Source: Symsagittifera roscoffensis
Lineage: Eukaryota; Xenacoelomorpha; Acoela; Convolutidae
Length of the DNA: 64,000 bases
Assembly: GCF_963678635.1 (NCBI RefSeq)
Contig: NW_026971219.1
Coordinates: 1-64,000, forward strand
Direction of reading: 5' to 3'
The notes under the pieces were generated by a model, which searched no databases, had not been told where the DNA came from, and saw nothing but the letters and a program-made list of their open reading frames with translations. Shown piece after piece: positions 46,375 to 60,990 of the stretch; the stretch's first letter is position 1; each line of letters starts with the position of its first letter. The translations under genes and the position numbers were made by a program.

Positions 46375-49300
46375 TGTCCAGACTTTCCAGACTTTTCAGA
46401 CTCAAACTCTTGGCGCGAATCTTCAATTTGGGTCCAAATCCGGATGCGGCGCGACCATTGGCGCGAGTCATGTCCAGACTTTCCAGACCTTGTGACAAAT
46501 TTTTCAAGGTTCAAACTCTCGGCGCGACCCTGCAATTTGCGTCTAAATCCGGATGCAGCGCAACGCTTGGCGCGACTCATGCTCCAGACATATGTCCGGA
46601 CTTTTCAGACTCAAACTCTCGACGCGACTCTGCAATTTGGGTCTAAATCCGGATGCAGCGCGACCCTTGGCGCGATTCATGTCCAGGCTTTCCAGAACTT
46701 ATGACAAGACTTTCAAGACTCAAACTCGCGGCGCGACTACACAATTTGGGTCTAAATGCGGATGTGGCGCGACCCCTGGCGCGACTCATGCCCAGACTTT
46801 CCAGACCTTATGTCCAGACTTTCCAGACTCGAAAACTTGGCGCGAATCTGCAATTTGGGTCTAAATACGGATGCGGCGCGACCATTGGCGCGAGTCATGT
46901 CCAGACTTTGCAGACCTTATGACAAGACTTTCAAGGTTCAAACTCTCGGCGCGACTCTGCAATTTGCGTCTAAACCCGGATGCAGCGCAACTCTTGGCGT
47001 GACTCATGCTCCAGACTTATGTCCAGACTTTCCAGACTCAAACTCTCGACGCGACTCTGCAATTTGGGTCTAAATCCGGATGCAGCGCAACTCATGTCCA
47101 GACTTTTCAGACCTTATGTCCAGACTTTCCAGACTCAAACCATTGGCGCGAAACTGCAATTTGGGTCAAAATCTGGATGCGGCGCGACCCTTGGTTCGAT
47201 TCATTCCATACTTTCCAGACCTTATGACAAGACTTTCAAGACTCAGACTCTCGGCGCGACTCTACAATTTGGGTCCAAATCCGGATGCGGCGCGACCCTT
47301 GGCGCGATTCATTCCAGACTTTCCAGACCTTATGACAAGACTTTCAATGTTCAAACTCTCGCCGCGACTCTGCAATTTGGGTCCAAACCCGGATGCAGCG
47401 CAAATCATGTATAGACTTTCCAGACCTAGTGTCCAGACTCAAACTCTTGGCACGAATCTGCAATTTGGGTCTAAATCAGCATACAGCGCCAACATTGGCG
47501 CGATTCATGTCCAGACTTTCCAGACCTTATGTCCAGATTTTCCAAACTCAAACTGTTGGCGCGACTCTGCATTGGGTCTAAATCCAGATGGAACGCGACC
47601 CTTGGCGCGACTGTGGTCCAAATTTTTCAGCCCTTATGTCCAGCCTTTCCAGACTGAATATCTCGGCAGGATTATGCAATTTGAGTTTAAACTCGGATGC
47701 GGCGCGGCCCTTGGCGCGGCTCGTTTCCAGACTTTCCAGACCTTATGACAAGATTTTCAAGGTTCAAACTCTCGGCGCGACTCTGCAATTTGCGTCTAAA
47801 CCCGGATGCAGCGCAACCCTTGGCGCGACTCATGCTCCAGACTTATATCCAGATTTTCCAGACTCAAACTCTCGACGCGACTCTGCAATTTGGGTCTAAA
47901 TCCGGATGCAGCATAGCTCATGTCCAGACTTTTCAGACCTTATGTCCAGACTTTCCAGACTCAAACCCTTGGCGCGAATATGCAATTTGTTTCAAAATCT
48001 GGATGCGGCGCGACCCTTGGCGCGACTCCTGCTCCAGACTTATATTCAGATTTTCCAGACTCAAACTCTCGACGCGACTCTGCAATTTGGGTCTAAATCC
48101 GGATGCAGCATAGCTCATGTCCAGACTTTCCAGACCTTATGACAAGACTTTCAAGACTCAAACTCTCGGCGCGATTATGCAACTTGGGTCTCAAACCCGA
48201 AGCGACGCGACCCTTGGCGCGACTCTTGTCCAGATTTTCCAGACCTTATCCAGGCTTTCCAGACTCAGACTCTCGGCGCGACTCTGCAATTTGGGTCTAA
48301 ATCCGGATGCGGCGCGACCCTTGGCGCGAGTCATTCCAGACTTTCTAGACCTTATGACAAGACTTTCAATGTTCAAACTCTCGGCGCGACTCTGCAATTT
48401 GCGTCCAAACCCGGATGCAGCGCAACTCATGCATAGACTTTCCAGACCTAGTGTCCAGACTTTCCAGACTCAAACTCTTGGCACGAATCTGCAATTTGGG
48501 TCTAAAGCTGGATGCGGCACGACCCTTGGCGCGACTCTTGTCCAGATTTTTCAGACCTTATGTCCAGACTTTCCAGACTGAATATCTCGGCGCGATTATG
48601 CAATTTGAGTCTAAACCCGGATGCGGCGCGACCCTTGGCGCGACTCTTCTCCAGACTTTCCAGACTTTTCAGACTCAAACTCTTGGCGCGAATCTTCAAT
48701 TTGGGTCCAAATCCGGATGCGGCGCGACCATTGGCGCGAGTCATGTCCAGACTTTCCAGACCTTGTGACAAATTTTTCAAGGTTCAAACTCTCGGCGCGA
48801 CCCTGCAATTTGCGTCTAAATCCGGATGCAGCGCAACGCTTGGCGCGACTCATGCTCCAGACATATGTCCGGACTTTTCAGACTCAAACTCTCGACGCGA
48901 CTCTGCAATTTGGGTCTAAATCCGGATGCAGCGCGACCCTTGGCGCGATTCATGTCCAGGCTTTCCAGAACTTATGACAAGACTTTCAAGACTCAAACTC
49001 GCGGCGCGACTACACAATTTGGGTCTAAATGCGGATGTGGCGCGACCCCTGGCGCGACTCATGCCCAGACTTTCCAGACCTTATGTCCAGACTTTCCAGA
49101 CTCGAACACTTGGCGCGAATCTGCAATTTGGGTCTAAATACGGATGCGGCGCGACCATTGGCGCGAGTCATGTCCAGACTTTGCAGACCTTATGACAAGA
49201 CTTTCAAGGTTCAAACTCTCGGCGCGACTCTGCAATTTGCGTCTAAACCCGGATGCAGCGCAACTCTTGGCGTGACTCATGCTCCAGACTTATGTCCAGA

Positions 49301-50930
49301 CTTTCCAGACTCAAACTCTCGACGCGACTCTGCAATTTGGGTCTAAATCCGGATGCAGCGCAACTCATGTCCAGACTTTTCAGACCTTATGTCCAGACTT
49401 TCCAGACTCAAACCATTGGCGCGAAACTGCAATTTGGGTCAAAATCTGGATGCGGCGCGACCCTTGGTTCGATTCATTCCATACTTTCCAGACCTTATGA
49501 CAAGACTTTCAAGACTCAGACTCTCGGCGCGACTCTACAATTTGGGTCCAAATCCGGATGCGGCGCGACCCTTGGCGCGATTCATTCCAGACTTTCCAGA
49601 CCTTATGACAAGACTTTCAATGTTCAAACTCTCGCCGCGACTCTGCAATTTGGGTCCAAACCCGGATGCAGCGCAAATCATGTATAGACTTTCCAGACCT
49701 AGTGTCCAGACTCAAACTCTTGGCACGAATCTGCAATTTGGGTCTAAATCAGGATACAGCGCCAACATTGGCGCGATTCATGTCCAGACTTTCCAGACCT
49801 TATGTCCAGATTTTCCAAACTCAAACTGTTGGCGCGACTCTGCATTGGGTCTAAATCCAGATGGAACGCGACCCTTGGCGCGACTGTGGTCCAAATTTTT
49901 CAGCCCTTATGTCCAGCCTTTCCAGACTGAATATCTCGGCAGGATTATGCAATTTGAGTTTAAACTCGGATGCGGCGCGGCCCTTGGCGCGGCTCGTTTC
50001 CAGATTTTCCAGACCTTATGACAAGACTTTCAAGGTTCAAACTCTCGGCGCGACTCTGCAATTTGCGTCTAAACCCGGATGCAGCGCAACCCTTGGCGCG
50101 ACTCATGCTCCAGACTTATATCCAGATTTTCCAGACTCAAACTCTCGACGCGACTCTGCAATTTGGGTCTAAATCCGGATGCAGCATAGCTCATGTCCAG
50201 ACTTTTCAGACCTTATGTCCAGACTTTCCAGACTCAAACCCTTGGCGCGAATATGCAATTTGTTTCAAAATCTGGATGCGGCGCGACCCTTGGCGCGACT
50301 CCTGCTCCAGACTTATATTCAGATTTTCCAGACTCAAACTCTCGACGCGACTCTGCAATTTGGGTCTAAATCCGGATGCAGCATAGCTCATGTCCAGACT
50401 TTCCAGACCTTATGACAAGACTTTCAAGACTCAAACTCTCGGCGCGATTATGCAACTTGGGTCTCAAACCCGAAGCGACGCGACCCTTGGCGCGACTCTT
50501 GTCCAGATTTTCCAGACCTTATCCAGGCTTTCCAGACTCAGACTCTCGGCGCGACTCTGCAATTTGGGTCTAAATCCGGATGCGGCGCGACCCTTGGCGC
50601 GAGTCATTCCAGACTTTCTAGACCTTATGACAAGACTTTCAATGTTCAAACTCTCGGCGCGACTCTGCAATTTGCGTCCAAACCCGGATGCAGCGCAACT
50701 CATGCATAGACTTTCCAGACCTAGTGTCCAGACTTTCCAGACTCAAACTCTTGGCACGAATCTGCAATTTGGGTCTAAAGCTGGATAAGGCACGACCCTT
50801 GGCGCGACTCTTGTCCAGGTTTTTCAGACCTTATGTCCAGACTTTCCAGACTGAATATCTCGGCGCGATTATGCAATTTGAGTCTAAACCCGGATGCGGC
50901 GCGACCCTTGGCGCGACTCTTGTCCAGACT
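46375..50930. repeat. Satellite tandem block duplication, 2273 bp
   Basis: About 46375-48647 and 48648-50920 are nearly identical over the full length, including shortened monomers and rare variants such as the CTCCAGACATATGTCCGG junction (about 46582 and 48855). Few base differences were seen, for example AAATCAGCATACAG (about 47480) against AAATCAGGATACAG (about 49753). Confidence 0.75.
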
Positions 50931-53900
50931 TTCCAGACCTTACAAAGACTTTCCAGACTCAGACTCTCGGCGCGACTCTGCAATTTGCGTCTAAACCCGG
51001 ATGTGGCGCGACCCCTGGCGCGACTCATGCCCAGACTTTCCAGACCTTATGTCCAGACTTTCCAGACTCGAACACTTGGCGCGAATCTGCAATTTGGGTC
51101 TAAATACGGATGTGGCGCGACCATTGGCGCGAGTCATGTCCAGACTTTGCAGACCTTATGACAAGACTTTCAAGGTTCAAACTCTCGGCGCGACTCTGCA
51201 ATTTGCGTCTAAACCAGGATGCAGCGCAACCCTTGGCGCGATTCATTCCAGACTTTCCAGACCTTATAACAAGACTTTCAAGACTCAAACTCTCGGCGCG
51301 ATTATGCAATTTGGGTCTAAATTCCGATGCGGCGCAACCCTTGGCGCGATTCATTCCAGACTTTTCAGACCCTATGACAAGACTTTCAAGACTCAAACTC
51401 TCGGCGCGATTATGCAATTTGGGTCTAAATCCCGATGCGGCGCAACCCTTGGCGCGACTCTTGTCCAGACTTTCCAGACCTTATAAAGACTTTCCAGACT
51501 CAGACTCTCGGCGCGACTCTGCAATTTGCGTCTAAACCCGGATGCAGCGCGACCTTGGTGCGATTCATTTCCATACATTCCAGACCTTATGTCCAGACTT
51601 TCCGGACTCAAACACTTGGCGCGACTATGCAATTTGGGTTTAAATCCGCATGCGGCGCAACCCTTGGCGCGACTCTTGTTCAGACTTTCCAGACCTTATA
51701 TCCAGACTTTCCAGACTCAAACTCTTGGCGCGAATCTCCAATTTGGGTCAAAATCCGGATGCGGCGCGACCATTGGCGCGAGTCATGTCCAGACTTTCCA
51801 GACCTTATGACAAGACTTTCAAGGTTCAAACTCTCGGCGCGACTCTGCAATTTGCGTCTAAACCCGGATGCAGCGCAACCCTTGGCGTGACTCATGCTCC
51901 AGACTTATGTCCAGACTTTCCAGACTTAAACTCTCGATGCGACTCTGCAATTTGGGTCTAAATCCGGATGCAGCGCAACTCATGTCCAGACTTTTCAGAC
52001 CTTATGTCCAGACTTTCCGGACTCAAACACTTGGCGCGACTATGCAATTTGGGTTTAAATCCGGATGCGGCGCAACCCTTGGCGCGACTCTTGTTCAGAC
52101 TTTCCAGACCTTATATTCAGACTTTCCAGACTCAAACCATTGGCGCGAAACTGCAATTTGGGTCAAAATCTGGATGCGGCGCGACCCTTGGTTCGCTTCA
52201 TTTCAGACTTTCCAGACCTTATGACAGGACTTTCAAGGTTCAAACTCTCGGCGCTACTATGCAATTTGCGTCTAAACCCGGATGCAGCGCAACCCTTGAC
52301 GTGACTCATGCTCCAGACTTATGTCCAGATTTTCCAGACTTAAACTCTCGACGCGACTCCGCAATTTGGGTCTAAATCCGGATGCAGCGCAACTCATGTC
52401 CAGACTTTTCAGACCTTATGTGCAGACTTTCCAAACTCAAACCATTGACGCGAAACTGCAATTTGGGTCAAAATCTGGATGCGGCGCGACCCTTGGTTCG
52501 ATTCATTCCAGACTTTCCAGACCATGTGACAAGACTTTCAAGACTCAAACTCTCGGCGCGACTCTGCAATTTGCGTCTAAACCCGGATGCAGCGCAACCC
52601 TTGGCGTGACTCATGCTCCAGACTTATGTCCAGACTTTCCAGACTTAAACTCTCGATGCGACTCTGCAATTTGGGTCTAAATCCGGATGCAGCGCAACTC
52701 ATGTCCAGACTTTTCAGACCTTATGTCCAGACTTTCCGGACTCAAACACTTGGCGCGACTATGCAATTTGGGTTTAAATCCGGATGCGGCGCAACCCTTG
52801 GCGCGACTCTTGTTCAGACTTTCCACACCTTATATCCAGACTTTCCAGACTCAAACCATTGGCGCGAAACTGCAATTTGGGTCAAAATCTGGATGCGGCG
52901 CGACCCTTGGTTCGCTTCATTTCAGACTTTCCAGACCTTATGACAGGACTTTCAAGGTTCAAACTCTCGGCGCTACTATGCAATTTGCGTCTAAACCCGG
53001 ATGCAGCGCAACCCTTGACGTGACTCATGCTCCAGACTTATGTCCAGATTTTCCAGACTTAAACTCTCGACGCGACTCCGCAATTTGGGTCTAAATCCGG
53101 ATGCAGCGCAACTCATGTCCAGACTTTTCAGACCTTATGTGCAGACTTTCCAAACTCAAACCATTGACGCGAAACTGCAATTTGGGTCAAAATCTGGATG
53201 CGGCGCGACCCTTGGTTCGATTCATTCCAGACTTTCCAGACCATGTGACAAGACTTTCAAGACTCAAACTCTCGGCGCGATTATGCAATTTCAGTCTAAA
53301 TCCCGATGCGGCGCGACCCTTGGCGCGACTCTTGTCCAGATTTTCCAGACCTTATCCAGACTTTCCAGACTCAGACTCTCGGGGCGACTCTGCAATTTGG
53401 GTCTAAATCCGGATGCGGCGCGATCCTTGGCGCGATTCATTCCAGACTTTCCAGACCATATGACAAGACTTTCAATGTTCAAACTCTCGGCGCGACTCTG
53501 CAATTTGGGTCCAAACCCGGATGCAGCGCAACTCATGTATAGACTTTCCAGACCTAGTGTCCAGACTTTCCAGACTCAAACTCTTGGCACGAATCTGCAA
53601 TTTGGGTCTAAAGCCGGATGCGACACGACCCATGGCGCGACTCTGGTCCAGATTTTTCAGACCGTATGTCCAGACTTTCCAGACTGAATATCTCGGCGTG
53701 ATTATCCAATTTGAGTCTAAACCCGGATGCGGCGCGACCCTTGGCGCGGCTCGTTTCCAGACTTTCCAGATCTTATGACATGACTTTCAAGGTTCAAACT
53801 CTCGGCGCGACTCTGCAATTTGCGTCTAAACCCGGATGCAGCGCAACCCTTGGAGCGAATCATGCTCCAGACTTATAACCAGATTTTCCAGACTCAAACT

Positions 53901-56900
53901 CTCGACGCGACTCTGCATTTTGGGTCTAAATCCGGATGCAGCGCAGCTCATGTCCAGACTTTTCAGACCTTATGTCCAGACTTTCCAGACTCAAACCCTT
54001 GGCGCGAATCTGCAATTTGGTTCAAAATCTGCATGCGGCGCGACCCTTGGCGCGATTCATTCCAGACTTTCCAGACCTTATGACAAGACTTTTAAGACTC
54101 AAACTCTCGGCGTGATTATGCAATTTGGGTCTAAATCCCGATGCGGCGCGACCCTTGGAGCGACTCTTGTCCAGACTTTGCAGAACTTATGTCCAGATTT
54201 TGCAGACTGAAACTTTCGGAAAGACTATGCAATTTGGATCTGAATCCAGATGCGGCGTCACCCTTGGCGCGACTCATGTGTAGACTTTCCAGACCTTCTG
54301 TCCAGACTTTCCAGACTCAAACTCTCGGCGCGACTCTGCAATTTTGGTCCCTATCCGGATGCGGCGCGACCCTTGGAGTGACTCTTGTCCAGACTTTCCA
54401 GACCTTATACCCAGACTTTCCAGACTCAAACTCTTGGCACGCATCTGCAATTTGGGTCTAAAGCCGGATTCGGCACGACCCTTGGCGCGACTCTTGTCCA
54501 GATTTTTCAGACCTTATGTCCAGACTTTCCAGACTGAATATCTCGGCGCGATTATGCAATTTGAGTCTAAACCAGGATGCAGCGCAACCCTTGGCGCGAT
54601 TCATTCCAGACTTTCCAGACCTTATGACAAGACATTCAAGGTTCAAACTCTCGGCGCGATTATGCAATTTGGGTATAAATCCCGATGCGGCGCAACCCTT
54701 GGCGCGACTCTTGTCCAGATTTTCCAGACCTTATCCAGACTTTCCATACTCAGACTCTCGGCGCGACTCTGCAATTTTGGTCTAAATCCGGATGCGGCGC
54801 GACCCTTGGTGCGATTCCTTCCAGACTTTCCAGACCTTATGACAAGACTTTCAATGTTCAAACTCTCGGCGCGACTCTGCAATTTGGGTCCAAACCCGGA
54901 TGCAGCGCAACTCATGTATAGACTTTCCAGACCTAGTGTCCAGAATTTCCAGACTCAAACTCTTGGCACGAATCTGCAATTTGGGTCTAAAGCCGGATGC
55001 GACACGACCCATGGCGCGACTCTGGTCCAAATTTTTCAGACCGTATGTCCAGACTTTCCAGACTGAATATCTCGGCGTGATTATCCAATTTGAGTCTAAA
55101 CCCGGATGCGGCGCGACCCTTGGCGCGGCTCGTTTCCAGACTTTCCAGACCTTATGACATGACTTTCAAGGTTCAAACTCTCGGCGCGACTCTGCAATTT
55201 GCGTCTAAACCCGGATGCAGCGCAACCCTTGGAGCGAATCATGCTCCAGACTTATAACCAGATTTTCCAGACTCAAACTCTCGACGCGACTCTGCATTTT
55301 GGGTCTAAATCCGGATGCAGCTCAGCTCATGTCCAGACTTTTCAGACCTTATGTCCAGACTTTCCAGACTCAAACCCTTGGCGCGAATCTGCAATTTGGT
55401 TCAAAATCTGCATGCGGCGCGACCCTTGGCGCGATTCATTCCAGACTTTCCAGACCTTATGACAAGACTTTTAAGACTCAAACTCTCGGCGTGATTATGC
55501 AATTTGGGTCTAAATCCCGATGCGGCGCGACCCTTGGAGCGACTCTTGTCCAGACTTTGCAGAACTTATGTCCAGATTTTGCAGACTGAAACTCTCGGAA
55601 AGACTATGCAATTTGGATCTGAATCCAGATGCGGCGTCACCCTTGGCGCGACTCATGTGTAGACTTTCCAGACCTTCTGTCCAGACTTTCCAGACTCAAA
55701 CTCTCGGCGCGACTCTGCAATTTTGGTCCCTATCCGGATGCGGCGCGACCCTTGGAGTGACTCTTGTCCAGACTTTCCAGACCTTATACCCAGACTTTCC
55801 AGACTCAAACTCTTGGCACGAATCTGCAATTTGGGTCTAAAGCCGGATGCGGCACGACCCTTGGCGCGACTCTTGTCCAGATTTTTCAGACCTTATGTCC
55901 AGACTTTCCAGACTGAATATCTCGGCGCGATTATGCAATTTGAGTCTAAACCAGGATGCAGCGCAACCCTTGGCGCGATTCATTCCAGACTTTCCCGACC
56001 TTATGACAAGAAATTCAAGGTTCAAACTCTCGGCGCGATTATGCAATTTGGGTCTAAATCCCGATGCGGCGCAACCCTTGGCGCGACTCTTGTCCAGATT
56101 TTCCAGACCTTATCCAGACTTTCCATACTCAGACTCTCGGCGCGACTCTGCAATTTTGGTCTAAATCCGGATGCGGCGCGACCCTTGGTGCGATTCCTTC
56201 CAGACTTTCCAGACCTTATGACAAGACTTTCAATGTTCAAACTCTCGGCGCGACTCTGCAATTTGGGTCCAAACCCGGATGCAGCGCAACTCATGTATAG
56301 ACTTTCCAGACCTAGTGTCCAGAATTTCCAGACTCAAACTCTTGGCACGAATCTGCAATTTGGGTCTAAAGACGGATGCGGCGCAACCCTTGGCGCGACT
56401 CGTGTCCAGACATTCCAGACCTAATGTCCAGACTTTCCAGACTGAATATCTCGGCGCGAATTTGCAATTTGGTTATAAAGCCGGATGCGGCACGACCCTT
56501 GGCGCGACTCTTGTCCAGATTTTTCAGACCTTATTCCAGACTTTCCAGACTGAATATCTCGGCGCGATTATGCAATTTGAGTCTAAACCCGGATGCGGCG
56601 CGACCCTTGGCGCGACTCGTTTCCAGACATTCCAGACCTTATGTCCAGACTTTCCAGACTGAATATCTCGGCACGAATCTGCAATTTGGTTATAAAGCCG
56701 GATGCGGCACGACCCTTGGCGCGACTCTTGTCCAGATTTTTCAGACCTTATTCCAGACTTTCCAGACTGAATATCTCGGCGCGAATATGCAATTTGAGTC
56801 TAAACCCGGACGCGGCGCGACCCTTGGCGCGACTCGTTTCCAGTTATTCCAGACCTTATGTCCAGACTTTCCAGACTGAATATCTCGGCACGAATCTGCA

Positions 56901-59900
56901 ATTTGGGTATAAAGCCGGATGCGGCACGACCCTTGGCGCGACTCTTGTCCAGATTTTTCAGACCTTATGTCCAGACTTTCCAGACTGAATATCTCGGCGC
57001 GATTATGCAATTTGAGTCTAAACCCGGATGCGGCGCGACCCTTGGCGCGACTCTTGTCCAGACTTTCCAGACTTTATAAAGACTTTCCAGACTCAGACTC
57101 TCGGCGCGACTCTGCAATTTGCGTCTAAACCCGGATGTGGCGCGACCCCTGGCGCGACTCATGCCCAGACTTTCCAGACCTTATGTCCAGACTTTCCAGA
57201 CTCGAACACTTGGCGCGAATCTGCAATTTGGGTCTAAATACGGATGCGGCGCGACCATTGGCGCGAGTCATGTCCAGACTTTGCAGACCTTATGACAAGA
57301 CTTTCAAGGTTCAAACTCTCGGCGCGACTCTGCAATTTGCGTCTAAACCAGGATGCAGCGCAACCCTTGGCGCGATTCATTCCAGACTTTCCAGACCTTA
57401 TAACAAGACTTTCAAGACTCAAACTCTCGGCGCGATTATGCAATTTGGGTCTAAATTCCGATGCGGCGCAACCCTTGGCGCGATTCATTCCAGACTTTTC
57501 AGACCCTATGACAAGACTTTCAAGACTCAAACTCTCGGCGCGATTATGCAATTTGGGTCTAAATCCCGATGCGGCGCAACCCTTGGCGCGACTCTTGTCC
57601 AGACTTTCCAGACCTTATAAAGACTTTCCAGACTCAGACTCTCGGCGCGACTCTGCAATTTGCGTCTAAACCCGGATGCAGCGCGACCTTGGTGCGATTC
57701 ATTTCCATACATTCCAGACCTTATGTCCAGACTTTCCGGACTCAAACACTTGGCGCGACTATGCAATTTGGGTTTAAATCCGCATGCGGCGCAACCCTTG
57801 GCGCGACTCTTGTTCAGACTTTCCAGACCTTATATCCAGACTTTCCAGACTCAAACTCTTGGCGCGAATCTCCAATTTGGGTCAAAATCCGGATGCGGCG
57901 CGACCATTGGCGCGAGTCATGTCCAGACTTTCCAGACCTTATGACAAGACTTTCAAGGTTCAAACTCTCGGCGCGACTCTGCAATTTGCGTCTAAACCCG
58001 GATGCAGCGCAACCCTTGGCGTGACTCATGCTCCAGACTTATGTCCAGACTTTCCAGACTTAAACTCTCGATGCGACTCTGCAATTTGGGTCTAAATCCG
58101 GATGCAGCGCAACTCATGTCCAGACTTTTCAGACCTTATGTCCAGACTTTCCGGACTCAAACACTTGGCGCGACTATGCAATTTGGGTTTAAATCCAGAT
58201 GCGGCGCAACCCTTGGCGCGACTCTTGTTCAGACTTTCCAGACCTTATATCCAGACTTTCCAGACTCAAACCATTGGCGCGAAACTGCAATTTGGGTCAA
58301 AATCTGGATGCGGCGCGACCCTTGGTTCGCTTCATTTCAGACTTTCCAGACCTTATGACAGGACTTTCAAGGTTCAAACTCTCGGCGCTACTATGCAATT
58401 TGCGTCTAAACCCGGATGCAGCGCAACCCTTGACGTGACTCATGCTCCAGACTTATGTCCAGATTTTCCAGACTTAAACTCTCGACGCGACTCCGCAATT
58501 TGGGTCTAAATCCGGATGCAGCGCAACTCATGTCCAGACTTTTCAGACCTTATGTGCAGACTTTCCAAACTCAAACCATTGACGCGAAACTGCAATTTGG
58601 GTCAAAATCTGGATGCGGCGCGACCCTTGGTTCGATTCATTCCAGACTTTCCAGACCATGTGACAAGACTTTCAAGACTCAAACTCTCGGCGCGATTATG
58701 CAATTTCAGTCTAAATCCCGATGCGGCGCGACCCTTGGCGCGACTCTTGTCCAGATTTTCCAGACCTTATCCAGACTTTCCAGACTCAGACTCTCGGGGC
58801 GACTCTGCAATTTGGGTCTAAATCCGGATGCGGCGCGATCCTTGGCGCGATTCATTCCAGACTTTCCAGACCTTATGACAAGACTTTCAATGTTCAAACT
58901 CTCGGCGCGACTCTGCAATTTGGGTCCAAACCCGGATGCAGCGCAACTCATGTATAGACTTTCCAGACCTAGTTTCCAGACTTTCCAGACTCAAACTCTT
59001 GGCACGAATCTGCAATTTGGGTCTAAAGCCGGATGCGACACGACCCATGGCGCGACTCTGGTCCAGATTTTTCAGACCGTATGTCCAGACTTTCCAGACT
59101 GAATATCTCGGCGTGATTATCCAATTTGAGTCTAAACCCGGATGCGGCGCGACCCTTGGCGCGGCTCGTTTCCAGACTTTCCAGACCTTATGACAAGACT
59201 TTCAAGGTTCAAACTCTCGGCGCGACTCTGCAATTTGCGTCTAAACCCGGATGCAGCGCAACCCTTGGAGCGAATCATGCTCCAGACTTATAACCAGATT
59301 TTCCAGACTCAAACTCTCGACGCGACTCTGCATTTTGGGTCTAAATCCGGATGCAGCGCAGCTCATGTCCAGACTTTTCAGACCTTATGTCCAGACTTTC
59401 CAGACTCAAACCCTTGGCGCGAATCTGCAATTTGGTTCAAAATCTGCATGCGGCGCGACCCTTGGCGCGATTCATTCCAGACTTTCCAGACCTTATGACA
59501 AGACTTTTAAGACTCAAACTCTCGGCGCGATTATGCAATTTGGGTCTAAATCCCGATGCGGCGCGACCCTTGGAGCGACTCTTGTCCAGACTTTGCAGAA
59601 CTTATGTCCAGATTTTGCAGACTGAAACTCTCGGAAAGACTATGCAATTTGGATCTGAATCCAGATGCGGCGTCACCCTTGGCGCGACTCATGTGTAGAC
59701 TTTCCAGACCTTCTGTCCAGACTTTCCAGACTCAAACTCTCGGCGCGACTCTGCAATTTTGGTCCCTATCCGGATGCGGCGCGACCCTTGGAGCGACTCT
59801 TGTCCAGACTTTCCAGACCTTATACCCAGACTTTCCAGACTCAAACTCTTGGCACGAATCTGCAATTTGGGTCTAAAGCCGGATGCGGCACGACCCTTGG

Positions 59901-60990
59901 CGCGACTCTTGTCCAGATTTTTCAGACCTTATGTCCAGACTTTCCAGACTGAATATCTCGGCGCGATTATGCAATTTGAGTCTAAACCAGGATGCAGCGC
60001 AACCCTTGGCGCGATTCATTCCAGACTTTCCAGACCTTATGACAAGACTTTCAAGGTTCAAACTCTCGGCGCGATTATGCAATTTGGGTCTAAATCCCGA
60101 TGCGGCGCAACCCTTGGCGCGACTCTTGTCCAGATTTTCCAGACCTTATCCAGACTTTCCATACTCAGACTCTCGGCGCGACTCTGCAATTTTGGTCTAA
60201 ATCCGGATGCGGCGCGACCCTTGGTGCGATTCCTTCCAGACTTTCCAGACCTTATGACAAGACTTTCAATGTTCAAACTCTCGGCGCGACTCTGCAATTT
60301 GGGTCCAAACCCGGATGCAGCGCAACTCATGTATAGACTTTCCAGACCTAGTGTCCAGAATTTCCAGACTCAAACTCTTGGCACGAATCTGCAATTTGGG
60401 TCTAAAGACGGATGCGGCGCAACCCTTGGCGCGACTCGTGTCCAGACATTCCAGACCTAATGTCCAGACTTTCCAGACTGAATATCTCGGCGCGAATTTG
60501 CAATTTGGTTATAAAGCCGGATGCGGCACGACCCTTGGCGCGACTCTTGTCCAGATTTTTCAGACCTTATTCCAGACTTTCCAGACTGAATATCTCGGCG
60601 CGATTATGCAATTTGAGTCTAAACCCGGATGCGGCGCGACCCTTGGCGCGACTCGTTTCCAGACATTCCAGACCTTATGTCCAGACTTTCCAGACTGAAT
60701 ATCTCGGCACGAACCTGCAATTTGGTTATAAAGCCGGATGCGGCACGACCCTTGGCGCGACTCTTGTCCAGATTTTTCAGACCTTATTCCAGACTTTCCA
60801 GACTGAATATCTCGGCGCGAATATGCAATTTGAGTCTAAACCCGGACGCGGCGCGACTCGTTTCCAGTTATTCCAGACCTTATGTCCAGACTTTCCAGAC
60901 TGAATATCTCGGCACGAATCTGCAATTTGGGTGTAAAGCCGGATGCGGCACGACCCTTGGCGCGACTCTTGTCCAGATTTTTCAGACCTT
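50820..60990. repeat. Satellite large block duplication with nested 719- and 1379-bp duplications
   Basis: The stretch from about 50820 recurs from about 56954 (offset 6134). Further in, the offset falls to 5415 and then to 4036. These drops equal 719 and 1379 bp. Those are the sizes of two tandem duplications present in the left block (about 51868 and 52587; about 53306, 54685 and 56064) and reduced by one copy in the right block. Confidence 0.75.
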
